From Rhizobium subbaraonis (lineage in GTDB: Bacteria; Pseudomonadota; Alphaproteobacteria; Rhizobiales; Rhizobiaceae): DNA of 64,000 nt. The stretch spans positions 62,001 to 126,000 of the forward strand of contig NZ_OBQD01000002.1 of the NCBI RefSeq assembly GCF_900220975.1. Reading direction: 5' to 3'. The notes under the pieces were generated by a model. It was given only the letters and a program-made list of their open reading frames with translations. It did not search any database and was not told the origin of the DNA. Below, one piece after another: positions 51,617-61,158 of this stretch (position 1 is the stretch's first letter; each line of letters opens with the position of its first letter). Both the position numbers and the translations under genes were made by a program.

Positions 51617-52373
51617 CTATACAGCGTCGAGAATGCGGCGTTGCAGATCGACGGCCTGCGGATCGGCCAGTTCCTGGCGCGGGCGATCGAGATCGATGTC
51701 GATGTCGAGCGCAATTGCCCCCTCGCGCAAGACGACCACACGGTCGGCCAAGGCGACGGCTTCGGCGACGTCGTGGGTGATCAGGACCGTCGTAAAGCCA
51801 CGCTGGGCCCAGATGCGCTCGAGCAGGCGGTGCATTTCGATGCGCGTCAATGCGTCAAGCGCACCGAAGGGCTCGTCGAGCAACAGGATCTGCGGCCGAC
51901 TGACAAGCGCGCGGGCGAGCGCCACGCGTTGACGCTGGCCGCCGGACAGGACACTCGGCCAATCCTGCTCGCGACCTCCCAGCCCGACATCCGCAAGGGT
52001 AAGCTGCGCCGTCTCCCGCCAGTTCGAACCGCGCGCGATGCCGACATTTTCGACGACGCGCTGCCAGGGCACCAGCCGTGCTTCCTGAAAGAGCAGGCGG
52101 ACGGCGGGATGGAGGCGCTCGACCGTCTCTCCCGCGATGGAGACGCGACCGCCGCTCGCCGCATCGAGGCCGGCGATCAGCCGCATCAGCGTCGACTTGC
52201 CGCCCCCGGAGCGCCCATCGACCGCGAAAAACTGTCCTGTGGGAACTTCCAGGGTTGAAGCTGCTGAGAACGCTGAGCTTGCCGAAGGATTTTTCGACAC
52301 GGTTGAGCGAGATCGGCAGTCCGCCGTTCCCTTCCTGTTGATCGGGCAGCGTGGAAATTTCAGCGAGGCTCAC
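51617..52373 (-). pseudogene. frameshifted SsuB/TauB-type ABC ATPase
   Basis: The first 40 codons (GTG 52373; ending FGKLSVLSSFN) and the rest (LEVPTGQFFAV, Walker A GRSGGGKST, signature LSGGQRQR, Walker B ILLLDEPFGALD) are in different frames. One extra C in the CCC run at 52252-52254 (minus strand) explains the break: removing one base gives a continuous SsuB-like ATPase of about 250 residues. Together with the truncated permease upstream and no binding protein nearby, this looks like a decaying sulfonate/nitrate-type transporter. A sequencing error cannot be excluded. Confidence 0.8.
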
Positions 52374-52876
52374 CGTCTTGCTCCTGTATCTGCCTGGTAG
52401 GCGGGGTGCCAGACGAGCATGCGCTTCTCGATCGCGCGGGTGGCCACGTCAGCGGCCTTGCCGAGCAGCGCATAGACGATGATGCCCAGCAGCACAACAT
52501 CAGTCTGCAGGAACTCCCGCGCGTTCATCGTCATGTAGCCGATGCCGCTGGTGGCGAAAATCGTCTCAGCAGCGATGAGCGTCAGCCACATGAAGCCGAG
52601 CGCGTAACGAAGTCCGACGAGGATCGGGGGAAGCGCACCCGGCAGGATGATGCGCCGGATCAAAGCCTTGCGGTCCAGCCCGAAGACGGAAGCCATTTCA
52701 ACGAGTTGCGGATCGATGGTGCGCACGCCGTGGAAGGTGTTGATGTAGATCGGGAAGAACACGCCGATCGCAACGAGGAAGATCTTCGCCGTCTCGTCAA
52801 TCCCGAACCACAGGATCACCAGCGGGATCAGCGCAAGATGCGGAATGTTCCGCACCATCTGCAGCGTTTCTATTGT
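52370..52876 (-). pseudogene. SsuC-type ABC permease, N-terminal truncated
   Basis: About 162 residues from ATG 52858 (MVRNIPHLALIPLVILWFGIDE ... GIIVYALLGKAADVATRAIEKRMLVW, quoted in parts) match the C-terminal two-thirds of SsuC/TauC permeases, which are usually about 260 residues. The frame stays open upstream but similarity stops near 52876, where AT-rich sequence with an inverted repeat begins. The first membrane helices are missing, so the product is probably non-functional. Its stop overlaps the ssuB-like GTG start. Confidence 0.78.
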
Positions 52877-52887
52877 AACTATAGAAA
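52867..52887. repeat. inverted repeat at the permease truncation point
   Basis: Arms TTTCTAT and ATAGAAA (7 bp each) flank a 7-base spacer in a locally AT-rich segment. It falls where SsuC similarity ends. It may be an operator or the trace of the rearrangement that removed the permease 5' end. Confidence 0.4.
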
Positions 52888-53194
52888 ATCGAGAACGCGC
52901 TTTTCAACCTCTCTGCGATGATTAGATTTTTCTCCTAGAAATCAGTGGGAAATGCCCGCCACAGCAGAATCCTGTGCTTTTCTGCGCCTGCAGAGAATGC
53001 GCGCCCGACGCCTTTACCGTTCTCGTCATTCCCACGAAGGCACCGCGACCATGCACTGCGCGCAGCGCATTCATTCTGCCGACGCTCAGCTTGACTCCAC
53101 TTTTATCGCCACCGCCGAAATTGCCGATCGCCTCTCGTGCGCATTTCGTTTTCCTGCTATGCGCCCAGCCATCACCCAAGGAGGAGGACCACCG
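52888..53194. other. 307-bp non-coding region
   Basis: Separates the broken transporter genes from the TIM-barrel gene at 53195. A plus-strand open frame runs through it but its translation is basic and low in similarity to anything, and no ribosome binding site supports a start before 53195. It should include the promoter of the 53195 gene. Confidence 0.45.
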
Positions 53195-54061
53195 GTGAAG
53201 CTGGGCATAGATTCCTACACGTTCCATCGTTATTTCGGCGAGACCTACGCCGGTCTCGAGACGGACCCCGGCAGCCGTTGGACGGTGTGGGACTTTCTCG
53301 ACCGCGCCAGCAGCCTCGGCGTCGAGGCCGTCTCGCTCGAATCGTGCTTTCTGCCGGTCGGCGACAAGGATCTCACCGGCGAGATCCGCCGCCGCCTCGA
53401 TCTTCTGGGACTGGAGCGGGTCTGGGCTTGGGGACATCCGCGCGGCTTTCACTCCGGCAAGACGCCGCAGGCGCTCGAAGGCGCGCTCGCCAGCCTTGCG
53501 GATGCGGACGCAGTCGGGGCGAAGGCCATGCGCATCTGCGCCGGCGGACGCGGCACAAGGCCCGCAAGCTGGGCCGAACACAAGGCGAGCCTGCTCCCGC
53601 CGCTGATGCAACTGCTGCGGGCCGCAGAGGCGCGGAAGATCGTCCTCGCCGTTGAAAACCACATCGACCTTCTGACCGACGAGATCGTCGACCTCGTCGA
53701 GACGATCGGTTCGCCCTATTTCGGCATCTGCCTCGATACCGCGAACAATCTGCGCATGCACGAGAACCCGAAGGATGCCATCCGTCGCATGGCCCCCTAT
53801 GCACGCGCCACGCACATCAAGGATATCATGGCGCGCGGCGGCGATCCCGACACGATCGCCTTCTGGCCCAGTGTTCCGGTCGGCGAAGGCCTGATCGACA
53901 TGTCTTTTGCTCTCACGGCACTGCGAGGGGCGGGCTATGACGGCGTGCTCGCAATCGAGATCGACTATTTGGCACCAGGCTACGGCGACGAGGCCGCGGC
54001 GCTGGAAAAAAGCTTAAGCTATGTCAGGTACTTGCTCGCCGGCAACGCCGCGGGCGATTAA
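53195..54061 (+). CDS. TIM-barrel sugar/cyclitol isomerase or epimerase
   Basis: 288 residues of AP_endonuc_2 fold. Metal ligands are Glu154 (LAVENH), Asp181 (CLDTANN), His207 (THIKD) and Glu255 (LAIEID), the Glu-Asp-His-Glu pattern of xylose isomerase-like epimerases such as tagatose epimerase and IolE relatives, unlike the Gln-containing set of the three other TIM-barrel proteins here. GTG 53195 follows AGGAGGAGG; frames extending to 52952 are not supported. It precedes a binding-protein gene by 241 bp. Confidence 0.8.
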   Translation: MKLGIDSYTFHRYFGETYAGLETDPGSRWTVWDFLDRASSLGVEAVSLESCFLPVGDKDLTGEIRRRLDLLGLERVWAWGHPRGFHSGKTPQALEGALASLADADAVGAKAMRICAGGRGTRPASWAEHKASLLPPLMQLLRAAEARKIVLAVENHIDLLTDEIVDLVETIGSPYFGICLDTANNLRMHENPKDAIRRMAPYARATHIKDIMARGGDPDTIAFWPSVPVGEGLIDMSFALTALRGAGYDGVLAIEIDYLAPGYGDEAAALEKSLSYVRYLLAGNAAGD

Positions 54062-54302
54062 CCTGATGTTATGAGGAATGCCAATTTAGTAAGGGAAATT
54101 CATCCATCGAGCCGATAGGCTGGACCAATCGGACACTGCGGAGGAGCGCGCTGGCCCGGTTCACGGGAGACAAGTCACGGCCGAGCACCAGGCCGGCTTG
54201 CGCGGCAGCCGCAAACGACATGACGAAACGAACTGCAACTCACTTTCGGCCCGGCACGCAAAGACGATGCCGCCGCCCGAGAATCCGCGAATGGGAGGAC
54301 AC

Positions 54303-55430
54303 ATGACCCGCAAGACACTTCTGGCTCTGACGACCGCGTTGATGACGACCATCGGCATCGCCCACGCCGAAGAAACCGTGAAGATCGGCATCGTCGCCGA
54401 GCTCTCCGGCGCCGGCGCCCCCTCCGGCACGAACTGGAACGAAGGTGCCCTGCTCGCCGTAGAAGAAATCAACGCCCAGGGCGGCATTCTCGGCAAGCCG
54501 ATCGAGGTCACCAGCTACGACACCCAGACCGACCCGCAGATCTCGCGCGCCCTGGTCCAGAAGGCGATCGACGCGGAAGCCTACGTGATCTGGGGCACGA
54601 TCTATTCCGGCTCCACCGTGGTCAACATGCTCGTCGCCAAGCAGAACGGCGTGCCGCAGTTCACGGGATCGGAAGCGCCCGCGATCGTGGAGAAGGGCAA
54701 TCCCTACATCTTCCGCACGTCGATGGGCGCTCAGAAGGGCATTCCGGGCCTGACCAAGTACTTCTCCGACACGCTGAAGGTGAAGAAGATCGGCATCGCC
54801 TGGGTCAACAACGAGTTCGGCAAGGGCGGCCACGACGTCTTCCTGAAGGAGATGGAGAACGCCGGCATTGAAGTGGTCATCGACGTACCCTCCGAACAGG
54901 CACAGACCGACTACGGTGCCGACATCGCCAAGCTGAAGGCCTCCGGCGCGGAAGCCGTCTTCGTCTACATGAACCAGGAGGAATCCGCCCGCTTCCTCGT
55001 CGAGGCGCGCAAGCAGGCGCTGCCGATGCCGCTGGTGGGCGAAACCACGCTGAACGACCAGAAGGTGATCGACCTCGCAGGGGCGGCCGCCGACGGCGCC
55101 ATAGCCCGTGTCAATCTGCCCGTGACCGCACCGGAAATCGCAGCCGTCGCGCAGAAATTCGAGGCAAAGTATGGCCACAAGCCGATTCAGGACGCGATCA
55201 AGGGCTATATCGCGGCGTGGACGACCAAGTACGTCACCGAAATGGTCGGCAGCTTCGACCGCGAAGCCTTCGTGCAGAAGATGCATGGCCTGTGCCTGGA
55301 AGCGAAGGACTATCCGAACATCCTGCTCGACACCTGCTGGGACGAGCGCGGCGAAATGTCCCGTCCGAGCTTCATGGTCGAGGTGAAGGACGGTCAGTCC
55401 GTCGTCGTTTCCACGGTCCCAGCCCTCTGA
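54303..55430 (+). CDS. ABC transporter binding protein, branched-chain amino acid/aromatic type
   Basis: 375 residues. Signal peptide TRKTLLALTTALMTTIGIAHA, then a Peripla_BP_6 (type I) domain beginning TVKIGIVAELSGAGAP and LLAVEEINAQGGILGKPIE. Such proteins bind branched-chain amino acids, or aromatic acids such as 4-hydroxybenzoate and protocatechuate. No Liv-type permease or ATPase lies in the window, so it is an orphan that may feed a system elsewhere. Context near pca genes suggests an aromatic ligand. GGGAGG precedes the ATG; a hairpin follows. Confidence 0.9.
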   Translation: MTRKTLLALTTALMTTIGIAHAEETVKIGIVAELSGAGAPSGTNWNEGALLAVEEINAQGGILGKPIEVTSYDTQTDPQISRALVQKAIDAEAYVIWGTIYSGSTVVNMLVAKQNGVPQFTGSEAPAIVEKGNPYIFRTSMGAQKGIPGLTKYFSDTLKVKKIGIAWVNNEFGKGGHDVFLKEMENAGIEVVIDVPSEQAQTDYGADIAKLKASGAEAVFVYMNQEESARFLVEARKQALPMPLVGETTLNDQKVIDLAGAAADGAIARVNLPVTAPEIAAVAQKFEAKYGHKPIQDAIKGYIAAWTTKYVTEMVGSFDREAFVQKMHGLCLEAKDYPNILLDTCWDERGEMSRPSFMVEVKDGQSVVVSTVPAL

Positions 55431-55440
55431 GCCGCCGTCG

Positions 55441-55476
55441 TCGCCCCGCCCGGCCTTGCCGCCGGGCTCGGGGCGA
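55441..55476 (+). terminator. GC-rich hairpin after the binding-protein gene
   Basis: TCGCCCCG (55441-55448) pairs with CGGGGCGA (55469-55476), and the inner CCCGGC (55449-55454) with GCCGGG (55461-55466), leaving a two-base bulge and a 6-base loop. It stands 10 bp after the stop codon and 22 bp before the SMP-30 start. Likely a terminator or message-stabilising stem; no T-run. Confidence 0.6.
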
Positions 55477-55497
55477 TGAGGAAAGCGACGTTTTCGA

Positions 55498-56379
55498 ATG
55501 GCGCAAATGATGAACTACCAGGTGCTCGACGCGGAAGCGAGCCGGCTCGGCGAGTGCCCGATCTGGTGCGAACGAACCGCGCGCCTGTGGTGGGTCGACG
55601 TGCTGACGCCGACCCTCTGGAGCTACGATCCGGCAACAGGAGAATGCCGCCGCCACCCGGTCACCGCCCGCCGCATCGGCTCGATCGGGCTCCGCGAAAC
55701 TGGCGGATTGCTGCTTGCCTGCGACAACGGGCTGTTCGCCTACGCACCGGAATCGGGCACTCAGGAATTCCTCTGCGATCCGGAGCCGGGAAAGGCCGGG
55801 CATCGCAAGAATGACGGGAGGGCTGATCCGGCCGGCAATTTCTGGGTCGGAACATTGCGGGAGGCGGACTACGCCCCGGTCGGTGCGCTCTATCGCGTCG
55901 GGGTCGATCGGAACGCGATAGCAGAAGCCGAAAACCTCGCCATCCCGAACGGGCTGGCCTTCGACCCCGTGCGCAAGCGGATGTATTTCTGCGATACGCG
56001 CGCCTATGAGATCTGGGCCTGCGACTACGACGCCGAGACCGGCCAGCGCGGACGAGCGCGCAGCTTCGCCAGGACTGTTGCCCCCGCCCGCCCCGACGGA
56101 AGCTGCATCGATGCCGACGGGCATCTCTGGAACGCGGAATATGCCGGCGGCCGACTCTTGCGGTTTGCGCCATCCGGCGAGGTCTCCATGGCCATCGACC
56201 TGCCGGTGACCTATCCGACTTGCTGCTGTTTCGGCGGCAGCGACTTCGATGAACTCTATGTGACCTCGGCCGCCGAACCGCTGACAAATCCTGAACGGGC
56301 CGCGCAACCGCTCGCCGGCAAGGTGCTGGTGTTCCAGCCGGGTGTAAGGGGCAGGCCGGAACACCGCGTCCGGTTCTGA
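55498..56379 (+). CDS. SMP-30/gluconolactonase family lactonase
   Basis: 293 residues forming a six-bladed propeller. The divalent-metal ligands can be placed at Glu19 (LGECPIW), Asn105 (KNDGRADPAGNFWVGT), Asn151 (IPNGLAFD) and Asp200 (RPDGSCID). These enzymes hydrolyse sugar or cyclic lactones made by dehydrogenases. It lies after the binding-protein gene and before pcaQ, and may process a lactone from the catabolic routes of the window. ATG 55498 is the first of two nearby starts. Confidence 0.9.
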   Translation: MAQMMNYQVLDAEASRLGECPIWCERTARLWWVDVLTPTLWSYDPATGECRRHPVTARRIGSIGLRETGGLLLACDNGLFAYAPESGTQEFLCDPEPGKAGHRKNDGRADPAGNFWVGTLREADYAPVGALYRVGVDRNAIAEAENLAIPNGLAFDPVRKRMYFCDTRAYEIWACDYDAETGQRGRARSFARTVAPARPDGSCIDADGHLWNAEYAGGRLLRFAPSGEVSMAIDLPVTYPTCCCFGGSDFDELYVTSAAEPLTNPERAAQPLAGKVLVFQPGVRGRPEHRVRF

Positions 56380-56430
56380 CGTCCGGACTTCGCGTTCTTC
56401 ATTCACGAAACGAAGATGCCGTGCACGCCC

Positions 56431-57372
56431 TCAGATCCGCACGGCGGGAGCCGCGTCCGAGGCCACCGAGCGGATAGCCTGGATCAGCAGCGTCAGCGGC
56501 AGGGAAGGCAGCGTATCGGCGCGCGTCGTCAGGCCGACCGGGCCGCGCGTATCCGTCGTCTCCATCGGCAGGGCCGCCAGCACACCATCAGCGATATCGG
56601 CGGCCACGACGCCTTCGGAGATGATCCAGACCGCATCGCTGATGCGCAGGAAGGCGCGCCCGAACGCATCCGAGACGGTCTCGATCTGCGTCGGCAGCGC
56701 CGGCACGCCGTTGGCGATCAGGTACTGCTCGACGATCGGGCGGATCACCGAATTGCGCGTCGGCAGCAGGACCGGGAAATCGCGCAACCGGTCGAACACG
56801 GATACGCCCGTTGCCAGCAGCGGGTGACCGACCCGCACGACGAAGCGGACCTGTTCGGAATAGAGATGCTCGAAAACGAGGCCGGTCATCTTTTCCGGGG
56901 ATGCAAGGCGGCCAACGACGAGATCGAGTTCTCCGACACGCAGTTGCTCGATCAGAACCGCGTTCTCGCCGGTGACGATCTTGACCGGGCTGCCGGTGCG
57001 CTCCGCCAGAAAGTGAGTCATCGCCTTGGGCATGATGCGAACGGAGACGGTCGGCAATGCGCCGATGCGGACCGGAGGCGCGGAGCGGGCCATCTCGTAG
57101 GAAACCGAATCGACCGCCTGGCGAAGCGCCGTCAGTGTCGCCGCCGCGTGTCGCAGGAACACCTCGCCATGGCTGCTGGTTCGGATCCCCCGCCCGTCCC
57201 GCTCGAACAGGACGATGCCGAGGATCTCCTCCAGTTCACGGATGGTCTTCGTTACCGCCGGCTGGCTGACACGCAGCGTGGCCGCCGCCCCGTTGACGCT
57301 CTTCTGGCGCGCCACCTCCACAAAACTCTGCAGATGGCGAAATTTGATGCGGGGATCGACCGGGAGAACCAT
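56431..57372 (-). CDS. pcaQ: LysR family activator PcaQ
   Basis: 313 residues. N-terminal helix-turn-helix (FRHLQSFVEVARQKSVNGAAATLRVSQPAVTKTIRELEEIL region) and a LysR ligand domain. Divergent orientation to pcaDCHGB, length and the characteristic DPRIKFRHLQSFVEVAR start identify PcaQ, which activates pca genes with beta-carboxy-muconate/muconolactone-type inducers. Its ATG overlaps the operator palindrome, so PcaQ bound there would also repress its own gene. Confidence 0.93.
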   Translation of the reverse strand: MVLPVDPRIKFRHLQSFVEVARQKSVNGAAATLRVSQPAVTKTIRELEEILGIVLFERDGRGIRTSSHGEVFLRHAAATLTALRQAVDSVSYEMARSAPPVRIGALPTVSVRIMPKAMTHFLAERTGSPVKIVTGENAVLIEQLRVGELDLVVGRLASPEKMTGLVFEHLYSEQVRFVVRVGHPLLATGVSVFDRLRDFPVLLPTRNSVIRPIVEQYLIANGVPALPTQIETVSDAFGRAFLRISDAVWIISEGVVAADIADGVLAALPMETTDTRGPVGLTTRADTLPSLPLTLLIQAIRSVASDAAPAVRI

Positions 57373-57386
57373 AACCTACAGGTTAT
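57371..57386. promoter_or_regulatory. PcaQ operator
   Basis: ATAACC-TACA-GGTTAT is a perfect 16-bp palindrome in the 87-bp pcaQ-pcaD intergenic region, matching the ATAACC-N4-GGTTAA type site described for PcaQ in Sinorhizobium meliloti and Agrobacterium. It overlaps two bases of the pcaQ start codon. A half-like TTAACC lies about 30 bp toward pcaD. Confidence 0.88.
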
Positions 57387-57459
57387 CTCTAGAGGAGAAA
57401 AACTCATTTTACTTAACCGGATCATCATTGCAATATGGCTTTCAAGAGGAGATTGACCG

Positions 57460-58257
57460 ATGAGATTTCTGAAGGTCGGCGACGCGGCGATCCACTATCG
57501 CGCGATCGGCATCGGCGAAGGCAAGCCCGTCATCGCCTTCATCAATTCGCTGGGCACGGATTTCCGCATCTGGGAACCGGTCATGGCGGCGCTGGGCGAC
57601 GGCTACGCATACGTGCTGCACGACAAGCGCGGCCACGGCCTGTCGGACATCGGCAAACCGCCCTATGCGATCGAGACCCATGCCGACGACCTGATAGCGC
57701 TGCTCGACCATCTCAAGGTCGGAAACGCAGTGATCTGGGGGCTTTCCGTCGGCGGCCTCATCGCGCAGGCCGTCCATGCGAAACGGGACGATCTTGTCCG
57801 GGCGCTGGTTCTCTCCAACACCGCCCACAAGATCGGATCGCCCGACATGTGGAACGACCGGATTGCTGCCATCCTGAAGGATGGTCTCGGCGGCATGATC
57901 GATCCCATCATGGAGCGCTGGTTCACGCCGTCCTTCCGCGGAGCGGACAATGCCGTCTACGCCGGATGCCGCAACATGCTCGGCAGGCAGCCGGTCGAGG
58001 GATATTGCGGCACCTGCGCTGCGATTCGCGATGCGGACTACACCGATGCCGTCGCAAGAATCGCGGTGCCGACGCTCTGCGTCGTCGGCGACCAGGACGG
58101 CTCCACCCCGCCCCCCCTGGTGCGATCGCTGGCCGATCTCGTGCCCGACAGCCGTTTTGCGGTGATCGAGGGCTGCGGCCACATCCCCTGCATCGAACAG
58201 CCCGCAGCCTACGCTGCAGCTGTCGGGGCCTTCCTGAAAACCTTGCCGGAGTCCTGA
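57460..58257 (+). CDS. pcaD: 3-oxoadipate enol-lactonase
   Basis: 265 residues of alpha/beta hydrolase fold. The nucleophile elbow GLSVGG holds Ser96, and the catalytic His lies in EGCGHIPCIEQP; the acid Asp is in VVGDQDGST. It hydrolyses beta-ketoadipate enol-lactone to beta-ketoadipate. A GAGGAG site precedes the ATG. First gene of pcaDCHGB under PcaQ control; pcaC follows after 3 bp. Confidence 0.94.
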   Translation: MRFLKVGDAAIHYRAIGIGEGKPVIAFINSLGTDFRIWEPVMAALGDGYAYVLHDKRGHGLSDIGKPPYAIETHADDLIALLDHLKVGNAVIWGLSVGGLIAQAVHAKRDDLVRALVLSNTAHKIGSPDMWNDRIAAILKDGLGGMIDPIMERWFTPSFRGADNAVYAGCRNMLGRQPVEGYCGTCAAIRDADYTDAVARIAVPTLCVVGDQDGSTPPPLVRSLADLVPDSRFAVIEGCGHIPCIEQPAAYAAAVGAFLKTLPES

Positions 58258-58260
58258 GCC

Positions 58261-59417
<1,157 letters not shown>

Positions 59418-59418
59418 C

Positions 59419-60039
59419 ATGGTTCAACCGCTTGGCTACCTCAAGGAAAGCGCCTCGCAGACCGCAGGTCCCTACGTGCACATCGGCTGCACGCCGAATT
59501 TCGTCGGCATTCACGGTGTCTTCGAGAAGGACCTGGGCTCCGGCGCCCTCTACAACGAGCAGACGCGCGGCCAGCGCATTACCATTCGAGGGACCGTCTA
59601 CGACGGCGGCGGAAACGCCCTGAAGGACGCCCTGGTGGAGATCTGGCAGGCCGACGATGCCGGCTTCTACAACAGCCCGAGCGAAACGCGCGGCGCTGCC
59701 GACCCGAACTTTGTCGGCTGGGGCCGTTCGCCGGGCGACATGGACACCGGCGAATTCGTCTTCGAGACGATCAAGCCCGGCCGCGTGCCTTTCAAGAACG
59801 GCCGCTGGATGGCCCCGCACGTGACCTTCTGGATCGTTGCGCGCGGTATCAACATCGGGCTTCACACGCGGATGTATTTTCCCGAGGAGGAAACGGCAAA
59901 CGCAGAAGATCCCATTCTCGCGCGCATCGAACACAAGGTCCGCGTCCCCACGCTGATCGCCAAGAAGGAAGGCGACAACACCTATCGCTTCGACATTCGC
60001 CTTCAGGGCGAGGGCGAAACGGTGTTCTTCGACATCTGA
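59419..60039 (+). CDS. pcaG: protocatechuate 3,4-dioxygenase alpha subunit
   Basis: 206 residues, normal for PcaG. It has the shared intradiol dioxygenase core (VYDGGGNALKDALVEIWQAD, PHVTFWIVARG) but lacks the iron-binding Tyr/His pair of the beta subunit, as expected for the structural subunit that shapes the substrate pocket. It forms the alpha-beta protomer with PcaH. Confidence 0.96.
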   Translation: MVQPLGYLKESASQTAGPYVHIGCTPNFVGIHGVFEKDLGSGALYNEQTRGQRITIRGTVYDGGGNALKDALVEIWQADDAGFYNSPSETRGAADPNFVGWGRSPGDMDTGEFVFETIKPGRVPFKNGRWMAPHVTFWIVARGINIGLHTRMYFPEEETANAEDPILARIEHKVRVPTLIAKKEGDNTYRFDIRLQGEGETVFFDI

Positions 60040-60046
60040 AACGATC

Positions 60047-61105
60047 ATGAGCCTTACCCCCTTCGAGCATCCCTTCCTGTCCGGCCTTCTGGGCGACGAC
60101 GAGATTTCGTCGCTCTTTTCGGCGGAAGCCGACATCGATGCGATGATCCGTTTCGAAACCGCGCTGGCCGAAGCAGAGGCGGACTGCGGCATCATCGCAA
60201 AGGATGACGCGACGGCCATTGTCGAGGGGCTGTCCGGCTTCGCGCCGGACATCGCGGCGCTGAAGACCGGCGTCTCCAAGGACGGGGTCGTCATCCCGGA
60301 ACTCGTTCGGCAGATGCGTCAGGCAGTCGCCGCTCCCGCACGGGAGAAGGTGCATTTCGGCGCCACGAGCCAGGACGCGATCGACACGAGCCTTGTCCTG
60401 CGCCTGAAAGCGGCAACGGATATCCTTGCAACAAGACTGGCGGCGACAGTCGCCGGTCTCACGACGCTTTCGCAACGCGACGGGCAGCGGCCGCTCATGG
60501 GCTATACCCGCATGCAGGCGGCCATTCCGATCACCGCCTGCGACCGGATCTGCGCCTGGCGCGCTCCACTGGAGCGGACAGCGGCACGACTTGCCCATTT
60601 CGCCGCGCACGGTTTCGCCGTCCAGTTCGGTGGCGCTGCGGGTACGCTGGAAAAGCTTGGGGACCGCGGGCCTGCCGTGCGCGCCGCGCTGGCCACGCGG
60701 CTCGGCCTTGTCGACCGGTTGCAGTGGCACAGCCAGCGCGACACACTCGCCGAATTCGCAGGCCTCCTCTCGCTGGTCACCGGCAGCCTCGGCAAATTCG
60801 GGCAGGACGTGGCCTTGCTTGCGGAGATGGGCAGCGAGATCCGGATCTCCGGCGGCGGCGGCTCATCGGCGATGCCGCACAAGCAGAACCCCGTCTCGGC
60901 GGAGCTTCTCGTGACGCTCGCGCGTTTCAATGCGGCGCAGCTTGCAGCGATGCACCAGGCGGTGGTGCACGAACAGGAACGCTCGGGCGCCGCCTGGACG
61001 CTGGAATGGCTCGTCCTTCCGCAGATGACAGCTGCCACCGGCGTTGCCCTGTTGACTTCGCTGAGATTGCTCGGCCAAATCGAAGTACTGGGAAAAAGCG
61101 AGTAG
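60047..61105 (+). CDS. pcaB: 3-carboxy-cis,cis-muconate cycloisomerase
   Basis: 352 residues of the fumarase/aspartase superfamily; the signature GGGGSSAMPHKQNP contains the catalytic serine loop, and FGATSQDAIDT is the upstream conserved region. It forms gamma-carboxymuconolactone from the PcaHG product. It is at the short end for PcaB (often 350-450 residues), a length common in rhizobia. It ends the pca block; the QuiC-type gene starts 53 bp downstream. Confidence 0.94.
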   Translation: MSLTPFEHPFLSGLLGDDEISSLFSAEADIDAMIRFETALAEAEADCGIIAKDDATAIVEGLSGFAPDIAALKTGVSKDGVVIPELVRQMRQAVAAPAREKVHFGATSQDAIDTSLVLRLKAATDILATRLAATVAGLTTLSQRDGQRPLMGYTRMQAAIPITACDRICAWRAPLERTAARLAHFAAHGFAVQFGGAAGTLEKLGDRGPAVRAALATRLGLVDRLQWHSQRDTLAEFAGLLSLVTGSLGKFGQDVALLAEMGSEIRISGGGGSSAMPHKQNPVSAELLVTLARFNAAQLAAMHQAVVHEQERSGAAWTLEWLVLPQMTAATGVALLTSLRLLGQIEVLGKSE

Positions 61106-61158
61106 TTTCCGCAGGATCGCGGCCAAATGCGAAAGCTGGCATCAGGAGGAGAGAGACT

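Noticed and set aside
51617-52373. Programmed frameshift in the SsuB-like gene
   Set aside because: No slippery heptamer or downstream stem was seen, and the adjoining permease is truncated, so decay or a base error is simpler.
52952-53194. 81-codon N-terminal extension of the 53195 TIM barrel
   Set aside because: Not similar to the family, and a strong AGGAGGAGG site supports GTG 53195.
60724-61158. 145-codon extension of QuiC into pcaB
   Set aside because: Out-of-frame reading of pcaB; QuiC homology begins at GTG 61159 with a good ribosome binding site.
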